Assembly (NCBI GenBank): GCA_022113835.1
Contig: JAILWY010000015.1
Location: 3,296,001-3,360,000 of the forward strand
Length of the DNA stretch: 64,000 nucleotides
Source of the DNA: Atopsyche davidsoni
Lineage: Eukaryota > Arthropoda > Insecta > Trichoptera > Hydrobiosidae
Direction of reading: 5' to 3'
The notes beneath the pieces were generated by a model. It was not told where the DNA came from, did no database searches, and saw only the letters and a list, made by a program, of their open reading frames with translations. Shown here piece by piece: positions 10,481 through 23,869 of this stretch (position 1 is its first letter; each line of letters opens with the position of its first letter). The position numbers and the translations under genes are program-made.

Positions 10481-13400
10481 GAATTTACGAATCGTCACAA
10501 TAAGTACTCATAAATTAACAACCCTAAAAGATAACTACATAATTTAAAAAAAAAACAGATTCTTAGATTACACGTTACTACATCGCACATTTCGATTAGA
10601 GAGTTCTCAAGCTGAAAAAAAGCATATAAAATGCTAGACGAATTACATGTCTTTGAGAAACCCACTCACATCGTACGTAATACGGCCTCTGGGGGCGATA
10701 CGTAAATCAGGAGCTACTGTCTACCTCCCCCTGCAATCCGGGTAAGAAGTCGTTAATTTGATGTAGAGATAAAACCTTCTAAGACCCCGTAGTGAGCGAA
10801 TTTGTATATCAGTAACTTAGACAAAGTACACCATTGCTACGTAGCGCTACGTATACGTAATTGGAACTGATAACAATAAAGAGAATTTTTTCACATAAAT
10901 AAGCTCATGCCTCCTCACGTCCTCTCGATAACCAATCGAAAACATATATATATGACGTAGTTTAAACAGAAAATGTAAAAGCAGTCCTTCTACACTACCT
11001 AACGTTTTATAGTTAATTTATTCATTCATTAAAAACAATGACACCCAAGAATGCTTTAACTAACAGATTCATAAATACAAGTAAAATTTTAAATATTTTA
11101 AAACACTTAATTTCACATTTGATAATAATAATTAGTATAATCTTAATAATTATTTTTCTCGTAAAATTATATTTTGTTGAAAAGACTTAATTTGTCACAG
11201 TAGGAAATGTCTCGACAGTCGCTTTGAAGTTAACTTCCCTTTACTTAATGTGCTTAGCTTTTAAAGCTTGCTTTTTACGAGGCTATTATCATTTACTCTT
11301 CTTGTACGAATACCTCCTCAAGCCATAGAGTAAAATCCGAGAAACCTTCGTACGTTTAAATTAAATTTAAAAAGTTTTAAAACAGCAAAAAAAGACAAAA
11401 TGGCTGTAAAAATGTTCACAATGAGATTCAAAGCTCTGTTTGAATATGACACGAGGGCCATTAATATGACAAAAAGATAGTCAAAAGTAAGAATGTTATT
11501 ACCACTTTGATGCAAGGGTTCATCATTTAATACCGTTAGTAGTATCAGATGAGATACTTCTCGCAAATCAACATTTCCTAAACATTCGCGACTGTCATTC
11601 ATAAAGACGAAGATTCAGAAATAAGTGGGTGGTACCAGGTAACACCGTTTATAAAAACAAGGTAACTGATTGTTGTTAATAATCAATACATCCCCTAGGC
11701 TTTTGGGTCTTTTTCATAATGGTGTCATTAATATGAGTTTCAGAAAGAAGTGGGTGATACTTCCTCGATGCAAGGGCTAGTATCAGACGGGGTAATTAAT
11801 TGAGAAAATCGCCTCTCAGCGTCCTGCCGCAGACAAGATGGTTACGGCCAATTGATTAATCGTCCGATGAAAATTGCTAACGAGCTAGGGAAGTCACGTT
11901 CTTCCCATTTCAATGCTCCATCAGTGTTGTAAAACGAATCACGCAATCCAAAGACGGAGCACGCATCGAAATTCAAGATATCGATTTTCATGTGATTTAT
12001 TAACTATTAATGACAATGATAAAATTTGTAACACCCTATTTTTGTAACAAATTTAACCATATATCACAGAATTACAATTTTCCTATTAATGTTGAATGTG
12101 ACGACCAGCCACTGCTTTCTGTGATTTTATTTTCTCTTTGTACCTGGTCACCATGTTTGGTCACCAATCGGTAACAAAGAAGTGGCCAGAGAACACATGT
12201 GTTGGAATAGGTTATTCGAGCCTTCAGTTCTTAAAAATAACAAAACATTTCTTCAACAACGGAGCAGACTGGTGATAAGAACGAAAAAAAAAAACATTCC
12301 AAACAAAGATGCAGACATCCTTTCGGTTTTCGATCAAAAAATACTTGCGAATTTCCTGCAGAATTACCGCCGAAGAGTTAAATTATGTAGGGCAGACCGT
12401 AATTAGTCCGCACGCTTGAATTTATGTTTTACAGGAACCAATAACGGCCTAACGCCAAATTTATGTTAGACAATTAAAGGGCCATTGAGCACTGGGAACC
12501 AAATCATGAAAATTTATGCGAAAATGATATTTTTAAAGCTTTTTCAAAATAGCCATAAAAGCTCTTAGTTAAAATTCCTGAAAGATAATAAAAATTCTTT
12601 TCAATATGTTAACTTTTATAATATATTCAACCCAATAAAAGGTTTTTGAAGAAATGAATCTTCCTCAATAACAGAATTTCAGGAATTTTAATAACGCTTA
12701 AATTTTGCTATTCTCCGAGTACTCTCAATATGAAGATGGATAGGTACTATATGGTGCCATACTATGAAAACTTCATATCATACAGATCGAATCAATATAT
12801 AAATAAATATAAACATTAATTAGTGGAATTCTCTCATAATATTATATTTTATTTTAAAAACATATTTTGAAGGATTTTACACTTTTTATTTATTGACAAG
12901 GGACTATCTGCAAACATAGAGAGACAAAGAGTTTACAGTTCCTGACTAATCGAGGATTCTATACAAGTGCTATTTTAAGCGATGCTAATAAATTTATGTT
13001 TTTTGGAAGTAATATCTGTATAAAAAATAATTTTAATATGTTACAGCGTTATGCCGTTTCAATTGGGACAGTTCCAGTCACGTCTGTTATTGTAATTAGA
13101 GTTTTTACGCAGTATTGGTCTAAAGAGGTTCAAGTATAATAAGAGGACATAAAAGCAGGGACTTATTGCAAAAAATTGTTAATTTTTTATTTATCATTAT
13201 AATTATTATAATTAATATTTGCGTTGAATTAACATTTATTTTAAAATCGTTAAGGCTTTGCGTCCGGTCTATTAATAGGACCAAGTCGCCAACTTCCAGA
13301 ACACCCCGAGCGAGAAACAAAACAAATTTCCAGTAAAGCAAAAAGTACTTCGGAATTTCATATTTCATTAAATGTCAGCAGCAATGGGATATTTTACACC

Positions 13401-14620
13401 TCCACCAGAAAGGCTCTACGACTACGTTTCTATAGAATAACTATTTAGTTAACAATGACATTGTTAGCGTTTGGCATCACACCATTTTTTCAGCTCCTAC
13501 CGTCTTAACTGTATATTATAATAACAAGAAAAGGATTTATGCATAATAGTCGATGAAAAAGTGTAAATAATTATAAATATATTTTCGACAACTCCGCATT
13601 CCTACGTGTAATTTCTTCAACGAGAAAAGGAATGTTTAAGCTTCTCGTTGCGGCATTTGATTCCAGCCTCCTTTGATGTGCCTTTGGGCTTTTGCGAAGA
13701 CTGAAAAGACAAAAGTTTCGTCTAAAGGTTGAATTCGCGGTAGATTCTCGTTGACTTCGCTCTTTGTAAATGCATTTACTGCAGATTAAAGTTGCAGTCA
13801 TTGCACAACTGTCGCTCTTTGCAAGGATCTTACGAAGAAGCTTAAGACCTGAAAGCACTAAATGTTCGCGCTAATGATAAAGAAGAACGTCTCGACATTG
13901 GTAAGAACGACACATTTTTTTATTGTTACCTTTCTAAGGTATATTAACACAAAAAATGCTTTCAATATGTATTATATTCATGAGGTCTTTTGAGCACTAT
14001 GTAGACAATGATGTTGATAAAATAAAATACAAAATTGTTATTCGGTAAGCATTAAACCGAGAAAAGTATTTTGTTCAATAATAAAATAAATCACGCAAAT
14101 AATATGAATAATTTAATAAACACCATGAAAAATGTCACCACAAGTAATATATATATATATATATATAAATATATAAATTAATTAAGCGATAATAAAATGG
14201 ATACAAAAAATTAACAAGTAAAAATATATTTAAGGCTATTAAGCAATGTTTTAATGAAAAATTAATATAGAAAAATTATCATTCTCAATTTGCACAATTT
14301 TGTACGATCATTATTTTTTAATTTATACTTTTAATATTAATTTTATTAAAAACTTTTAACAATATGTATGAACTCCTTTAATTAAATAGTTGCAAGTAAG
14401 ATTTATTAATAATATATAGTTTTAAATAGAATTTTTGTAACTAATTTTTGGAATCTATTAACCATTTGTATTATACGTACAGATTTGATAAGTCGACGTT
14501 TTCCAAAAGTCACATTTTATTAACATTTACACACACTCAGTTAAAATATTTTAATGCTTTGTCGTTAACATATTAAAGCAAAAATATATATTGTAATACA
14601 AACTAGATAAATATATAAAT
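10481..14620. other. A+T-rich non-coding DNA with an (AT)n run
   Basis: No gene recognised. An (AT)n microsatellite lies at about 14147-14167. A 95-codon minus-strand frame (13571-13858) and a 94-codon one (11318-11602) show no family features. Confidence 0.4.
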
Positions 14621-14719
14621 AACACTTTCCACGTTCGATCCTTCTGCAAACAAAAGCTCGAATGAAACGTGGAAGTAGATTAGTAAGTATTAAATAATAT
14701 TTTAAATAGTAATTAGTAA

Positions 14720-14960
14720 AGTTGGTTACATTTCGACAAACCCCTCAGGGCGCGTTTAAGGCTTTTCGGGTACTACGGGGTTGTAAAGCACGCCGCTGGT
14801 TTACCTGCATTAGTGCTCATGCACCGTGGAAGATCAAAGGCTGAAGAGAGAAGGCAGGTCAGTTGTAACTGCCTTTGTCCAACTCTCTAGGGGCTCGGCG
14901 CGCTCAGATTCAGCTTCCACCTCCCACGATACAGCCGGCTAACAAATGGTGGAATTATAA
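14720..14960. other. G+C-richer island with an imperfect hairpin
   Basis: CpG-richer DNA containing a bulged hairpin (about 14845-14893) with paired AGGCAG/CTGCCT and AGAGAG/CTCTCT segments. The stem is too short and too bulged for me to call a microRNA. Confidence 0.25.
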
Positions 14961-15689
14961 AGAAAGAGAAAGAAAATTCGTGCTTAAAATATATGTTTTA
15001 CAAATTGAGAATTAAATTAAAAATCCTTTTAGACCATCTTATGATTTAGTGATCAGCTGTTGGTGGCTGATAACAGGGTACCAGAATTGAATCCACGTGT
15101 TGCAATAATTTAATTAAATATTTCAAATATATTTATGAATTGACAACAGTCTATGGTAAAATGTATGTTTTCTTTCACTCGATTGATTTTTTTTTGTAAT
15201 TTATATGTAAGTCAAATGTCACATGCTGGAGACGCAATAGACCGGATACAGATACAATTTACACTACTTGTATTCTTTCCCTTTCGTTTGTTGTTACTGT
15301 AGACGTTTATTTTATACATGCTTGGGAGTATAATACGCATAATTTTAAAATAAAAGAAATAAAAAGTTGGTATACACCTAAGACATACTCTATCAACAAC
15401 CAAATAATATTTCATTCAATGAAACGTTGCAGTTGCATACAAATACTGTTTTAGGTTAAATTAAGCAGATATTTAATAAGTTTCTAAAACGAAAATATTC
15501 TCTGGATCACTGAAAGAATAATAGTAAAAAAAAACAACACCCTTTTCACGTACGACCCTGCTGCAAACTAAAAACTTGACGGGAATGTGGGAGCAGAGGC
15601 CAAATATCATATTCCCCAGGGGGGGAACCGTTTCGTCGGCTCAGCAAATCCGCCGGTTGCGACAAACGGCGAGGGAGCCACGGGAAACA

Positions 15690-15960
15690 CAGTTTTTTTT
15701 CCCATAGAGAATACTAAATCTCCCGGAAGTCAGCGAGGTAAGTGTGTCGCGACCCGCACATTCCCACAGTCGACCTGAATATTTCATATGCTGACAGAAC
15801 ACATTCAGAAGTTTTTAATTATATATAAAATCGAACGTGTATTTTTTTTCATCACTTTAGAAACAAACACTGCATATATCGATTTTTTTTCTATAAAGAA
15901 TAACCAATCTCTCGCAAATTACCGAGACATGTGTGTCGCGACAATCGTGCTTATATTATT
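15690..15960. repeat. Diverged tandem duplication, period about 189 bp
   Basis: A T-run, a GAATA(A/C) word, a CTC(C/T)CG(G/C)AA word and GTGTGTCGCGAC recur in the same order. The GTGTGTCGCGAC anchor lies at 15742 and 15931, 189 bases apart. The 63- and 93-codon frames here (15587-15778 and 15788-16069) lie in this repeated DNA and are probably not genes. Confidence 0.6.
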
Positions 15961-16389
15961 AAAAATATTAAAATATCTCTTTCAGGCATCAATTTACTTT
16001 TATTTGTCATTCAAATTGGATTCGTCACAATACATTATAGCCACCTTTATAGACTGCTTAAAGGTTTGATGAACAAAACAAATTGTATTTACATAAATAC
16101 TCTTTAAGAGGCTTAAGCCTTGACTGGGTCTTCCCCCGGTGGGAATGACGTCATCGCACCACCTCTTCCGCTGATCATACACTTTAATTAAAAATAAATA
16201 AAACATCATTTTTGTTAAGTATGATACAGTAGTATTTAAATATTTTTAGCGCAAAAAAAAATATCCACACTAAATTATCACTCTGCTTAATGAAAATATC
16301 AAATTCAACATCAAAACGGAAAATGAAATACGGCGAATCAAGAACCCGCAACCCTTCAGTGCAAATCCAAAAATACTCAATTTAAAAAT

Positions 16390-16530
16390 AACTCATTAAG
16401 CCGCACGGCGGGGTAGCAGATCCGCTCTTAATTCTGCTGCCTACAGCCTGCAGCCCCGGGCAGAGCCTGCAACCCCAGGGGTGGGACGAACAAGCCCGAC
16501 GACTGAAATAGCCCGGCGCCGAGTTGTTCG
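16390..16530. other. Short G+C-rich island
   Basis: The composition jumps (GCAGCCCCGGGCAGAG and similar) within A+T-rich flanks. No frame or motif set identifies it. Confidence 0.25.
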
Positions 16531-17999
16531 CTCAATTTTTTTTAACTGCTTTTCAAGCACTTCAAAGACAAAAATGGGCACATTTTGAATTTGTTCCCCT
16601 TCAATTCACATATTAAATATAAAATCGACATTTTTTTGCCATATGAAAAGTTAATATGAGACGGTTAAATTTTATTTCTTATAAATGAGTTACAGTTATA
16701 AATATCCCGTGATAAATTCAAATGCGATTCTTTATGTTTAGAAATGATGCAAAAATATTTTTTTAAATAAGTCCTTGTCTTAACACTAAAAACATTAAAA
16801 CATACTCCTTAACAAGTAAACCAACTTGAAGCCTTGAACCAAATGTTTAACTGCCACTAGGTTTTTTTTATAAAGCTGTGTATTTGAATCAACCCACGAA
16901 AAAAAAAAAAGGTTATTCTACACATTTTTCTCTAACCGAATTACATAACACAAAGGAGAATTTCATGTACACTACCTCCACCTAAGCCACTCATTGTAAG
17001 CCCTACAACCTTCACGCAGGATGAGGGGATAGGTAAATACAGTATTGTAAAATAGTCCTATAAAGGCTCAAGAAAGTTTTTTTTTGAACTTGTGTAAATA
17101 CAAAAGAAGTTAATCATATTTTATTAATAAATATACTTACTATTACACAAATAAATTTCTGGAACTCTATAAATTTCATATTCACGTTGTTTTCAAAGAT
17201 GTCTCTACCAACAAAGGTAAAATACGGTTTAGAGATTCCAGCATAACTAAAGTTACTATATTAAGCCGAGATTTTGAATATTATTTTGAAGTAAGCAAGA
17301 TAAAAATAAGCGTGTGTTAACTAAGAGAAAATGATCTTCTGTTTAAGAACATAGCAAGAACAGTTGTCATCACAATAGATAAAGGTTATCCTGCTAAAAT
17401 ATATTATTTTAAATACAATATATAAACTTTCCAACGAAGAAATTAAATGCAACAAAGCATCAACAGCCCTTAAAATTGCCCGAAGGTATATGGGGTGCTA
17501 TGGGCGGTGCGGGTGGGTGGTTATTAACGAGAAATTATCTAACGAAATGAGAGGAAGAAGGATATTTTTGAGTGTTTTTTGCTTTTCCGAGAACAACTAA
17601 TCTCGCTCTCGTGGGTTATTGTTTTGTTTGTTATTTTTACTAATTACGCGATAAAAATTCCTGAATTTTTATTAAATATTGAAATTCTTTAAGATTTCAA
17701 AAAAAAAACAAGTGCAAAAGAGTATAAATAAGATTTGAGAGGAAAAAAAATATCATACACGAAAATATTTGGAATTTAATGGATACGAATTTTCTACAAT
17801 ATTTATACAACATAAGTTGTATAAACATGTAACATAAAATTTTGTGTTTTACTTTGCTTGAAAACATATAGAGATAATGAACCAAAACTAAAATAAAACG
17901 TTAGTTATAGCTTTTGTGTTAAATGTGATACTTCACACATGTAGTATTTAAGCATATCTTAGCTCGGGATAATACACGAAGAAGCCATGTTTTCAATAA
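16531..17999. other. A+T-rich non-coding DNA with one G-quadruplex motif
   Basis: Apart from four G-runs at 17492-17517 (loops of 6, 6 and 1 bases), nothing stands out. No gene is visible. Confidence 0.4.
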
Positions 18000-18400
18000 A
18001 AAATCTTGCAGGGCCGTGCTCTGTCATTACCCCGTTTCATTACAATACACCAGAGTCACGTTTTCCTCCCTTAAGACTAAACAGGGATTAAGTCTTAGGG
18101 GAGTAAAGCTACGAAATTGTACTTTTAAGACGAAGTCTCGGGGATCCGAAGTGGCCTTGTTAGCCAAACAATCGCCCGGGCTGGAAAAATTATGCAAATG
18201 AGACAGTCGGACGCCGAGGCGGGCATTACTTCGGTGCTGCCAGCGAATGTTATAATAATTATTGTCGCATTAAAAGGTAATTTACCTGCAAAAGTCTCCA
18301 AGGACCAAGAGTAGGCCCTCGACTTTTTGATGGCGGAAAAATATAACTTTATTTTTAGGTCTTTTTTATAGCTCGAATGCAGACTCACATAGGTCTGATT
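18000..18400. other. G+C-richer island with octamer word
   Basis: It contains TATGCAAATGAG (octamer/POU-type site, about 18191-18202) and other TF-like words. The 61- and 87-codon frames on opposite strands are unrecognised. Candidate regulatory module by composition only. Confidence 0.3.
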
Positions 18401-19469
18401 CCAAGGCTCTTGTCGACAGGAAGAATGGTTTCTTATAAGCGTAAAACCCTAAAGACAAAACATGCGTTATTTTAAATTTTATCATACAATTCTAGTTGGA
18501 AAATATAATGATAATAGCCTCAACTTAAAATTTTTAATGATTTACCAACAATCAATATTAAAAAGACTATTTACGTAAATCATGATAGCAATAAGAGTGA
18601 GAAAAAATTATGTCAAAAATGCTGCATATATTTCAAAATTAAAGATAATATGCTAATTAAGTCTACACTTGAGTATATGAACATTTAATTTATTAATAAA
18701 AACCATGTGAAACGTCATTAAGATGGCTACAAATACAATTGACAAATATTTCACGATTAATTATTTTTATACGACACAACCGCAAGAAAGAATCAAACAA
18801 TATGTTCGTTTTTATATTGACCTTATATAAAAGCGAAGGTGAAATAAAAAAGAAAAATAAGAATAAAATCACGAAGTATACAAACACAGGTAATATATAA
18901 TAATAAAAAAAAATCTGAAAGAACGTCAGCACGTGAGGATTCCGGAGACTTATTCCCTGTTCTAAGGAATTACTCTCCATTGGAGACTCCATGGTTTAAG
19001 ACAGTAAATAATGAAAGGTCTTGGCATATTCATTACTTAGTTTTTTTCATTTACCTGTGCAGACCTCCTGCCATCCTGTGGTACTCTCGTGATTAAACAG
19101 CAACGTGGGACGACATTTTGTATAAATTGCAAAGTTTACGTCACACATTTATCGATCCTAGGTATTTTGAAAAATGTGGGGTTATTTAAATCGGAGTATT
19201 ATTGAATATTCAAAAGACTTACAAAACACTCATACGAAATAATATTTTTTGGGTAAAACGACGTGACGCAAGATCGAGCCTATACCTCCTGACTATCATA
19301 GAACTAATAAACTATAAACTTGGAACAATACATTAAAAATATATAATGGAATTTCACCAAGTCCTTTGGGCAAAAATATTAAATATTTTTTTAACTAAAA
19401 TATAAAAATCACCCTTTCGTCATGCGACACCACTAATCTTGAAGTACCGCATATATTTTAAGTATTTCA

Positions 19470-19720
19470 ATTCAAAAGCGCATTGCCCGAAGAAAGAGAC
19501 AGTAGCGCGGGGGCGGGACGACAACAGGCTCTCAGACAGCGCCCCGAGCAGCGAGCTCTGAATGGGAGGTTGCAGGGCGAAAAGCCCGGCTCTGGAGTAC
19601 ACAACAGCTGGTGATGATCACTCAACGGGGGAGGCAGAGGCTGCACTTGATGGAGCGAGATGGCCTCGCGTCTCGAGCTGATTTCCCATGAGATGCGCCG
19701 CTGTGAATGGAGAGGTCTTT
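19470..19720. other. G+C-rich island
   Basis: CpG- and G-rich DNA with an ACAGCTG E-box (about 19604-19610), flanked on both sides by A+T-rich DNA. The minus-strand frames at 19420-19602 and 19622-19813 give no recognisable protein. Confidence 0.3.
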
Positions 19721-20344
19721 AGACACGACCCTCAGTATTGAAGAAGACGTCCTCGTGAAGTAATCATAAAATTTTGCAACTGAAACACTGAAAGATAAAA
19801 CCATTTCAAACACTGAAACTAGGTACTGCGATTATTTCATAAAAATTCATGACTTTGATGATGTATTCAAATAATTAATTTTAAAATAATAATTATATCT
19901 AAAATCCAGTGCTTTTCTTTGAATTAGTGAAACAATTTACTAAAATAAAACAATATTTTAATTATTCAAATTGAAAAAAATAAAGCTTTCGGCACAATCT
20001 GAGACACAACCGACTGGTAACTAGCCAATAATGTCCTCTTTTCTGTTGTTACTTTAAGTTATATCGCTGCGTGTGTAATGATCACAAAAAAAATTGATCA
20101 TAATCTTCTAGCCATTGGGCTATTCACATTTGCTCACAACTTCAGCTTACAAATACTTTTCATTTATTTAATTTAATTATTCATTGTGTAAGCATGCCAT
20201 TTATAGATACTATTGAGTAGGTAAAATCATAGCACGTTTGATTCAAGTCAGAGCACTTGTGAATACTATAAACATCGTGGCTTTTTTTAGGTCAAGGGTA
20301 TACAGATCATAGGTTATTGAAATGAAATTTATAATAACCCGTTT

Positions 20345-20427
20345 GTTCAGTCCGATTCGAGCCCGGACCCCAAAGCCGGCAGTCAAATGCATTAATCACT
20401 CGACCACGAGGTTACGGAGAAGTCTCG
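20345..20427 (-). repeat. tRNA-derived SINE head
   Basis: On the minus strand, TGGTCGAGTGATTAATGCA is an A-box/D-arm region, and GGGCTCGAATCGG is a B-box/T-arm region with the paired arms GTCCG/CGGAC. Ends CCGT and ACGG pair like a short acceptor stem. The tRNA length and layout are right but the stems are weak, so this is a SINE or pseudo-tRNA rather than a working tRNA. Confidence 0.55.
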
Positions 20428-20434
20428 TTTGAGT

Positions 20435-20720
20435 CAATCGCTGGAACAAGTGAAACATGCCGAAGACTGCTCCGGGAAGACCGCCGACGCCTTTATTTCC
20501 TAATTAGGGCCACCTTGCAGGAAGTCCTCTCTCGGGTCATTGAATATTCCTTCAGAACATTACGGCGCGGGGATGGGAGTGCTCTCGGGCGGGACTCGCG
20601 AACTCCGAGGAATCGCGAGGATGTGGAAAGCTAATTGAATTATATGAAGGATAGGAGAAACTAAGTGAAGCGAGTCTGCCGTGTAGGACTAGGAACGTTA
20701 TCATAACACGTATGCGATCG
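20435..20720. other. G+C-richer island
   Basis: CpG-containing DNA with a CCTAATTAGG homeodomain-type palindrome (about 20499-20508). No protein is recognised. Possible regulatory module. Confidence 0.25.
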
Positions 20721-20733
20721 CTTAAAAAAATTA

Positions 20734-20734
20734 T

Positions 20735-20766
<32 letters not shown>
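20734..20766. repeat. Compound microsatellite (AC)n(AT)n
   Basis: A run of CA units passes directly into TA units. A minus-strand frame crossing it encodes a meaningless YIYIYVCVCV-type string. Confidence 0.9.
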
Positions 20767-22589
20767 CCACATAAATAATTTACCCAATACAAGAAAAAAA
20801 TATTATCAACGAAGCAGATACGCAGTGAATCATAAAAGAGTGTATTCGCTTAATCTTGATAAATAATTAAAAACAAAGTCGTAAAAACTTGTCAGTATTC
20901 CGAATTACTAAACCAAGTAAATCTCGTCGCGCCCCATGAAAACGTAATGACTTTTATTTAAAATGTAAATATGTAAGTAGGCGTTGAATATATTAATATT
21001 TCTAAGGTACGGGAAGTGAAGGGGTCCGGAGAGGTGTTAGTTTACCCTGTGAGGCGATTGCCCCGCTCTCTTAATGGCCCAAGCTGCCTTTGATAAGTCA
21101 TGTGCTAACGGTAACTAAGGACGCTATTTCCTTTGAAAACTGCAACAGAAAATGCGCTGACATGTATGCGTCTCCAAAGGAATGCATAATTGATTAGCCA
21201 ACAACTTGTTTATATATGAATTTAGATCAAAAGCAGCTCATAAGAAAAAAATAATAATATTGAATTTAAATAATGTTTTGCAATAAAACTTTCAAGTACT
21301 CTGCAAGTCAGCGAAAGTAGTAAAAAAAATTGTTTTTCGTCTTTTATATCAGCCTATTGAACGCCTCGCTCCAAGCAACATTTATGATCAAAACGAATGC
21401 GACATGTTTTCCATTTTTTACGCCATTTTAAAGAGTTCAACAAAAAAATAATGAAAATGATTTTAACACGACTACTTAAATACAACGGCGAATAACTGAG
21501 AGTCGATCATATGAACAGGTGTTGATTTTTCTCGGATAGACTGTGTACTTTTTCACATTCGGCCTGAAAATATGAAAGGTTTTGTTTTATTTAAATTTAT
21601 TTCCAAACCATAGTTGCTTTGTTCAGAAAATGAGCTCGATCGCGAGCACAGACCACACGCCTTTAAGCGTGCGACCGCAAATGCCGCACATTTAAATTTT
21701 GCACGCTCACTGTGCGGCCATTTTCATAACTTGCCAAATAATTAAATTTCAGCGTTGAAACTAAAGCAAATATTTGAATATTAACAACTTATATAAGTAT
21801 TAAAAATATATGCAAACTAGTCTATATTAAATTATATTTTAAAAGTTCGATTGATCTATATATAAAAAAACCCTATTAAGTAGAAATACAATATATAATT
21901 TTCCCACGTAGAAGTTAAGTGAGTAAAAGCGTAGTTATACTAAAAAAAGTCTTATGGATTCAAATTAATATAAAACACAATTAAAATATTTAAAACTATG
22001 GTTCAAATTTTTTTTTATTCACAGCAAGTTTTTTTTTAATGACAAAAAGCTAAGTCTTATATAATTAACTAACGAACATATTTTTTCATATAAAATTGTA
22101 CAATCACGAATTTCAATGAAAAATGGGTAACAATATATTTATTTTTATTTATTTTTTTACATTATGAAATAAGTACTGATGAGCAATCTTATAACTGAAG
22201 ATAAGCTAGAATTTTTATTCTGTGGTAATTTTAGTAAAATACGCAATGAAAGATCATAAAAAAACGATTTCAATGACTGATAACAAAAATAATAAATTTC
22301 ATCTCTGCATTGTACCCACATTGTTAAAAAAAAAAATGGTACTGGTGCTAGCGCCAGTGACCCCACGGTGCACTGTGTGCACAGGCATGCGGGAATTTTA
22401 CCCAAAAGCAATTTATGGAATTGCATAACCTTTTGCAACCGAGCCCCGGGCGTTCGGGAATGCGCAAATAATATTTAGCAAATAAACGTAAAGCTCGCGA
22501 AATAGGAAAATTAACCCCGCAATTCGGAACTACATGAACATGGATATTTTCGGACGTTTGATATAACTTTCACGTTTGGTTTATTTATT
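20767..22589. other. A+T-rich non-coding DNA
   Basis: No gene or clear element. A CpG patch near 21640-21720 and an unrecognised 93-codon minus-strand frame (22157-22438) are the only points of note. Confidence 0.4.
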
Positions 22590-22594
22590 TTTTA

Positions 22595-23015
22595 TATTTC
22601 GTAGCAATTTTTAATGAGAATGTTGAACTGAAGGTAACACATCATTTTAGAATAATTATCTAGTATATGCCCGCTCTCCTCATTATGTTGCTTGTGCAAA
22701 GTAATGGTAATGGAGTTGAGGACTTGGAACGATTGTGGAGGGATGTGCTTCTGAAAGTACATTGTCGAGGTGGTATTGTTTCTGTAGCTTGCTAAGGGAG
22801 GATTATCAGATCTAAACGCCAAAGTTTTGTAAGGAAATGTAGTATAATAATCCTATTGGGCAGCAGCAATACGCAGACTTTTTTTTCCAATATAAAACTG
22901 CGGTATAGAAGGCTCCGGGGAACTATTACACTATTTTCCCTAAGAAAACCATAAACACTAACTCACTGGCATAAACTAACTTACTCTGAGGAAAGGCAAC
23001 CGAAGAAGAAGAATG
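22595..23015 (+). repeat. SINE-like family, copy A
   Basis: The body from about 22795 (ATCAGATCTAAACGCC onward) and the 3' tail (CTGAGGAAAGGCAACC then GAAGAAGAAG) match copies at 23586-23840 (reverse) and 32230-32650. In one frame the body keeps a peptide-like block (F-x-Y-K-T-A-V). The tail is the same as that of the LINE end at 58800-59025, which suggests a partner LINE supplies the machinery. Confidence 0.65.
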
Positions 23016-23585
23016 AGTATTTCATTATATAACACGTAGAGAATTCACGATTTTGTTTTCAAACAGCCTACTACTATTATACTATTTAAGGTAGATACTC
23101 AAGAGGGTTATGTACTCCAATACCCATATCGATATACATAGTATATATGCAGTGTTTCTCATTATAATTATATACAATTCCGTTTCCGCTGTACACATTA
23201 AATAGCCCTTTTTATATATGTTCAGTTGGTGAATTAACCAATGATTCAATTTATCAAAATGTCTACCCCAAATTGTAAGTTATAGTTGTCAAAGGATTTG
23301 AGGGGAGTCGTAAGACGGAAGTGGTCGCAGTTCAGGGACGACAAACACGAGAGGGGCGGGCCGAGGCAGGTCCACACAATCTGACATAATCCAATTTACT
23401 CTTATATTAACTTCATAGTGAATACTAAATTATATATAATACAATTAGAATGTTAATATGACATTAAACAAAACAATGTTATTTGTTTAAACGTTTCGTG
23501 GATAACGATCTATTTGACGCGGTTGATACTAACCTTTATAGCAAAAATAAAATTTTCTTATAAATAGAAAAAAAAAAGTGCTATC

Positions 23586-23840
23586 GATTCTTCTTTATCA
23601 AGTGCCTCTCCTCAGAAGAGGTTGGCGAGCATATACTCATGCTGAGTCAGTGTTCATGGTTTTCTGAAAGGAAAATAGTATAGTGGGTCTCCGGGTCCTT
23701 CTACACCGCAGTTTTACATTGGAAAGAAAAGCCTGTGTATTGCTGCTCCCCAATAGCATTATAATATAATAATTTTCTTACAAAGCTTTGGCGTTTAGAT
23801 CTGATCTTACTTCTGCAGCAGGCTACAGAAAGAATAGAAA
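23586..23840 (-). repeat. SINE-like family, copy C (inverted relative to copy A)
   Basis: On the minus strand it reads from CTGCTGCAG through ATCAGATCTAAACGCC and an ACTGCGGTGTAGAAGG block to the tail CTGAGGAGAGGCACTTG. It is about 570 bases from copy A in the opposite orientation. The C-terminal part of the 181-codon frame at 23701-24246 falls in this repeat. Confidence 0.65.
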
Positions 23841-23869
23841 AAAGTGCACATATACAGCTATCGATTAGC

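Noticed and set aside
14845..14893. MicroRNA precursor hairpin
   Set aside because: The stem has only 6+7 paired bases with a large bulge, below what a precursor needs.
15587..15778. 63-codon frame with a strong donor-like GAGGTAAGT at about 15737
   Set aside because: It lies at the edge of a diverged tandem duplication, and no acceptor or partner exon was found.
20345..20427. Functional tRNA gene on the minus strand
   Set aside because: A and B boxes are present, but the anticodon stem and full acceptor stem do not pair; better called a SINE head.
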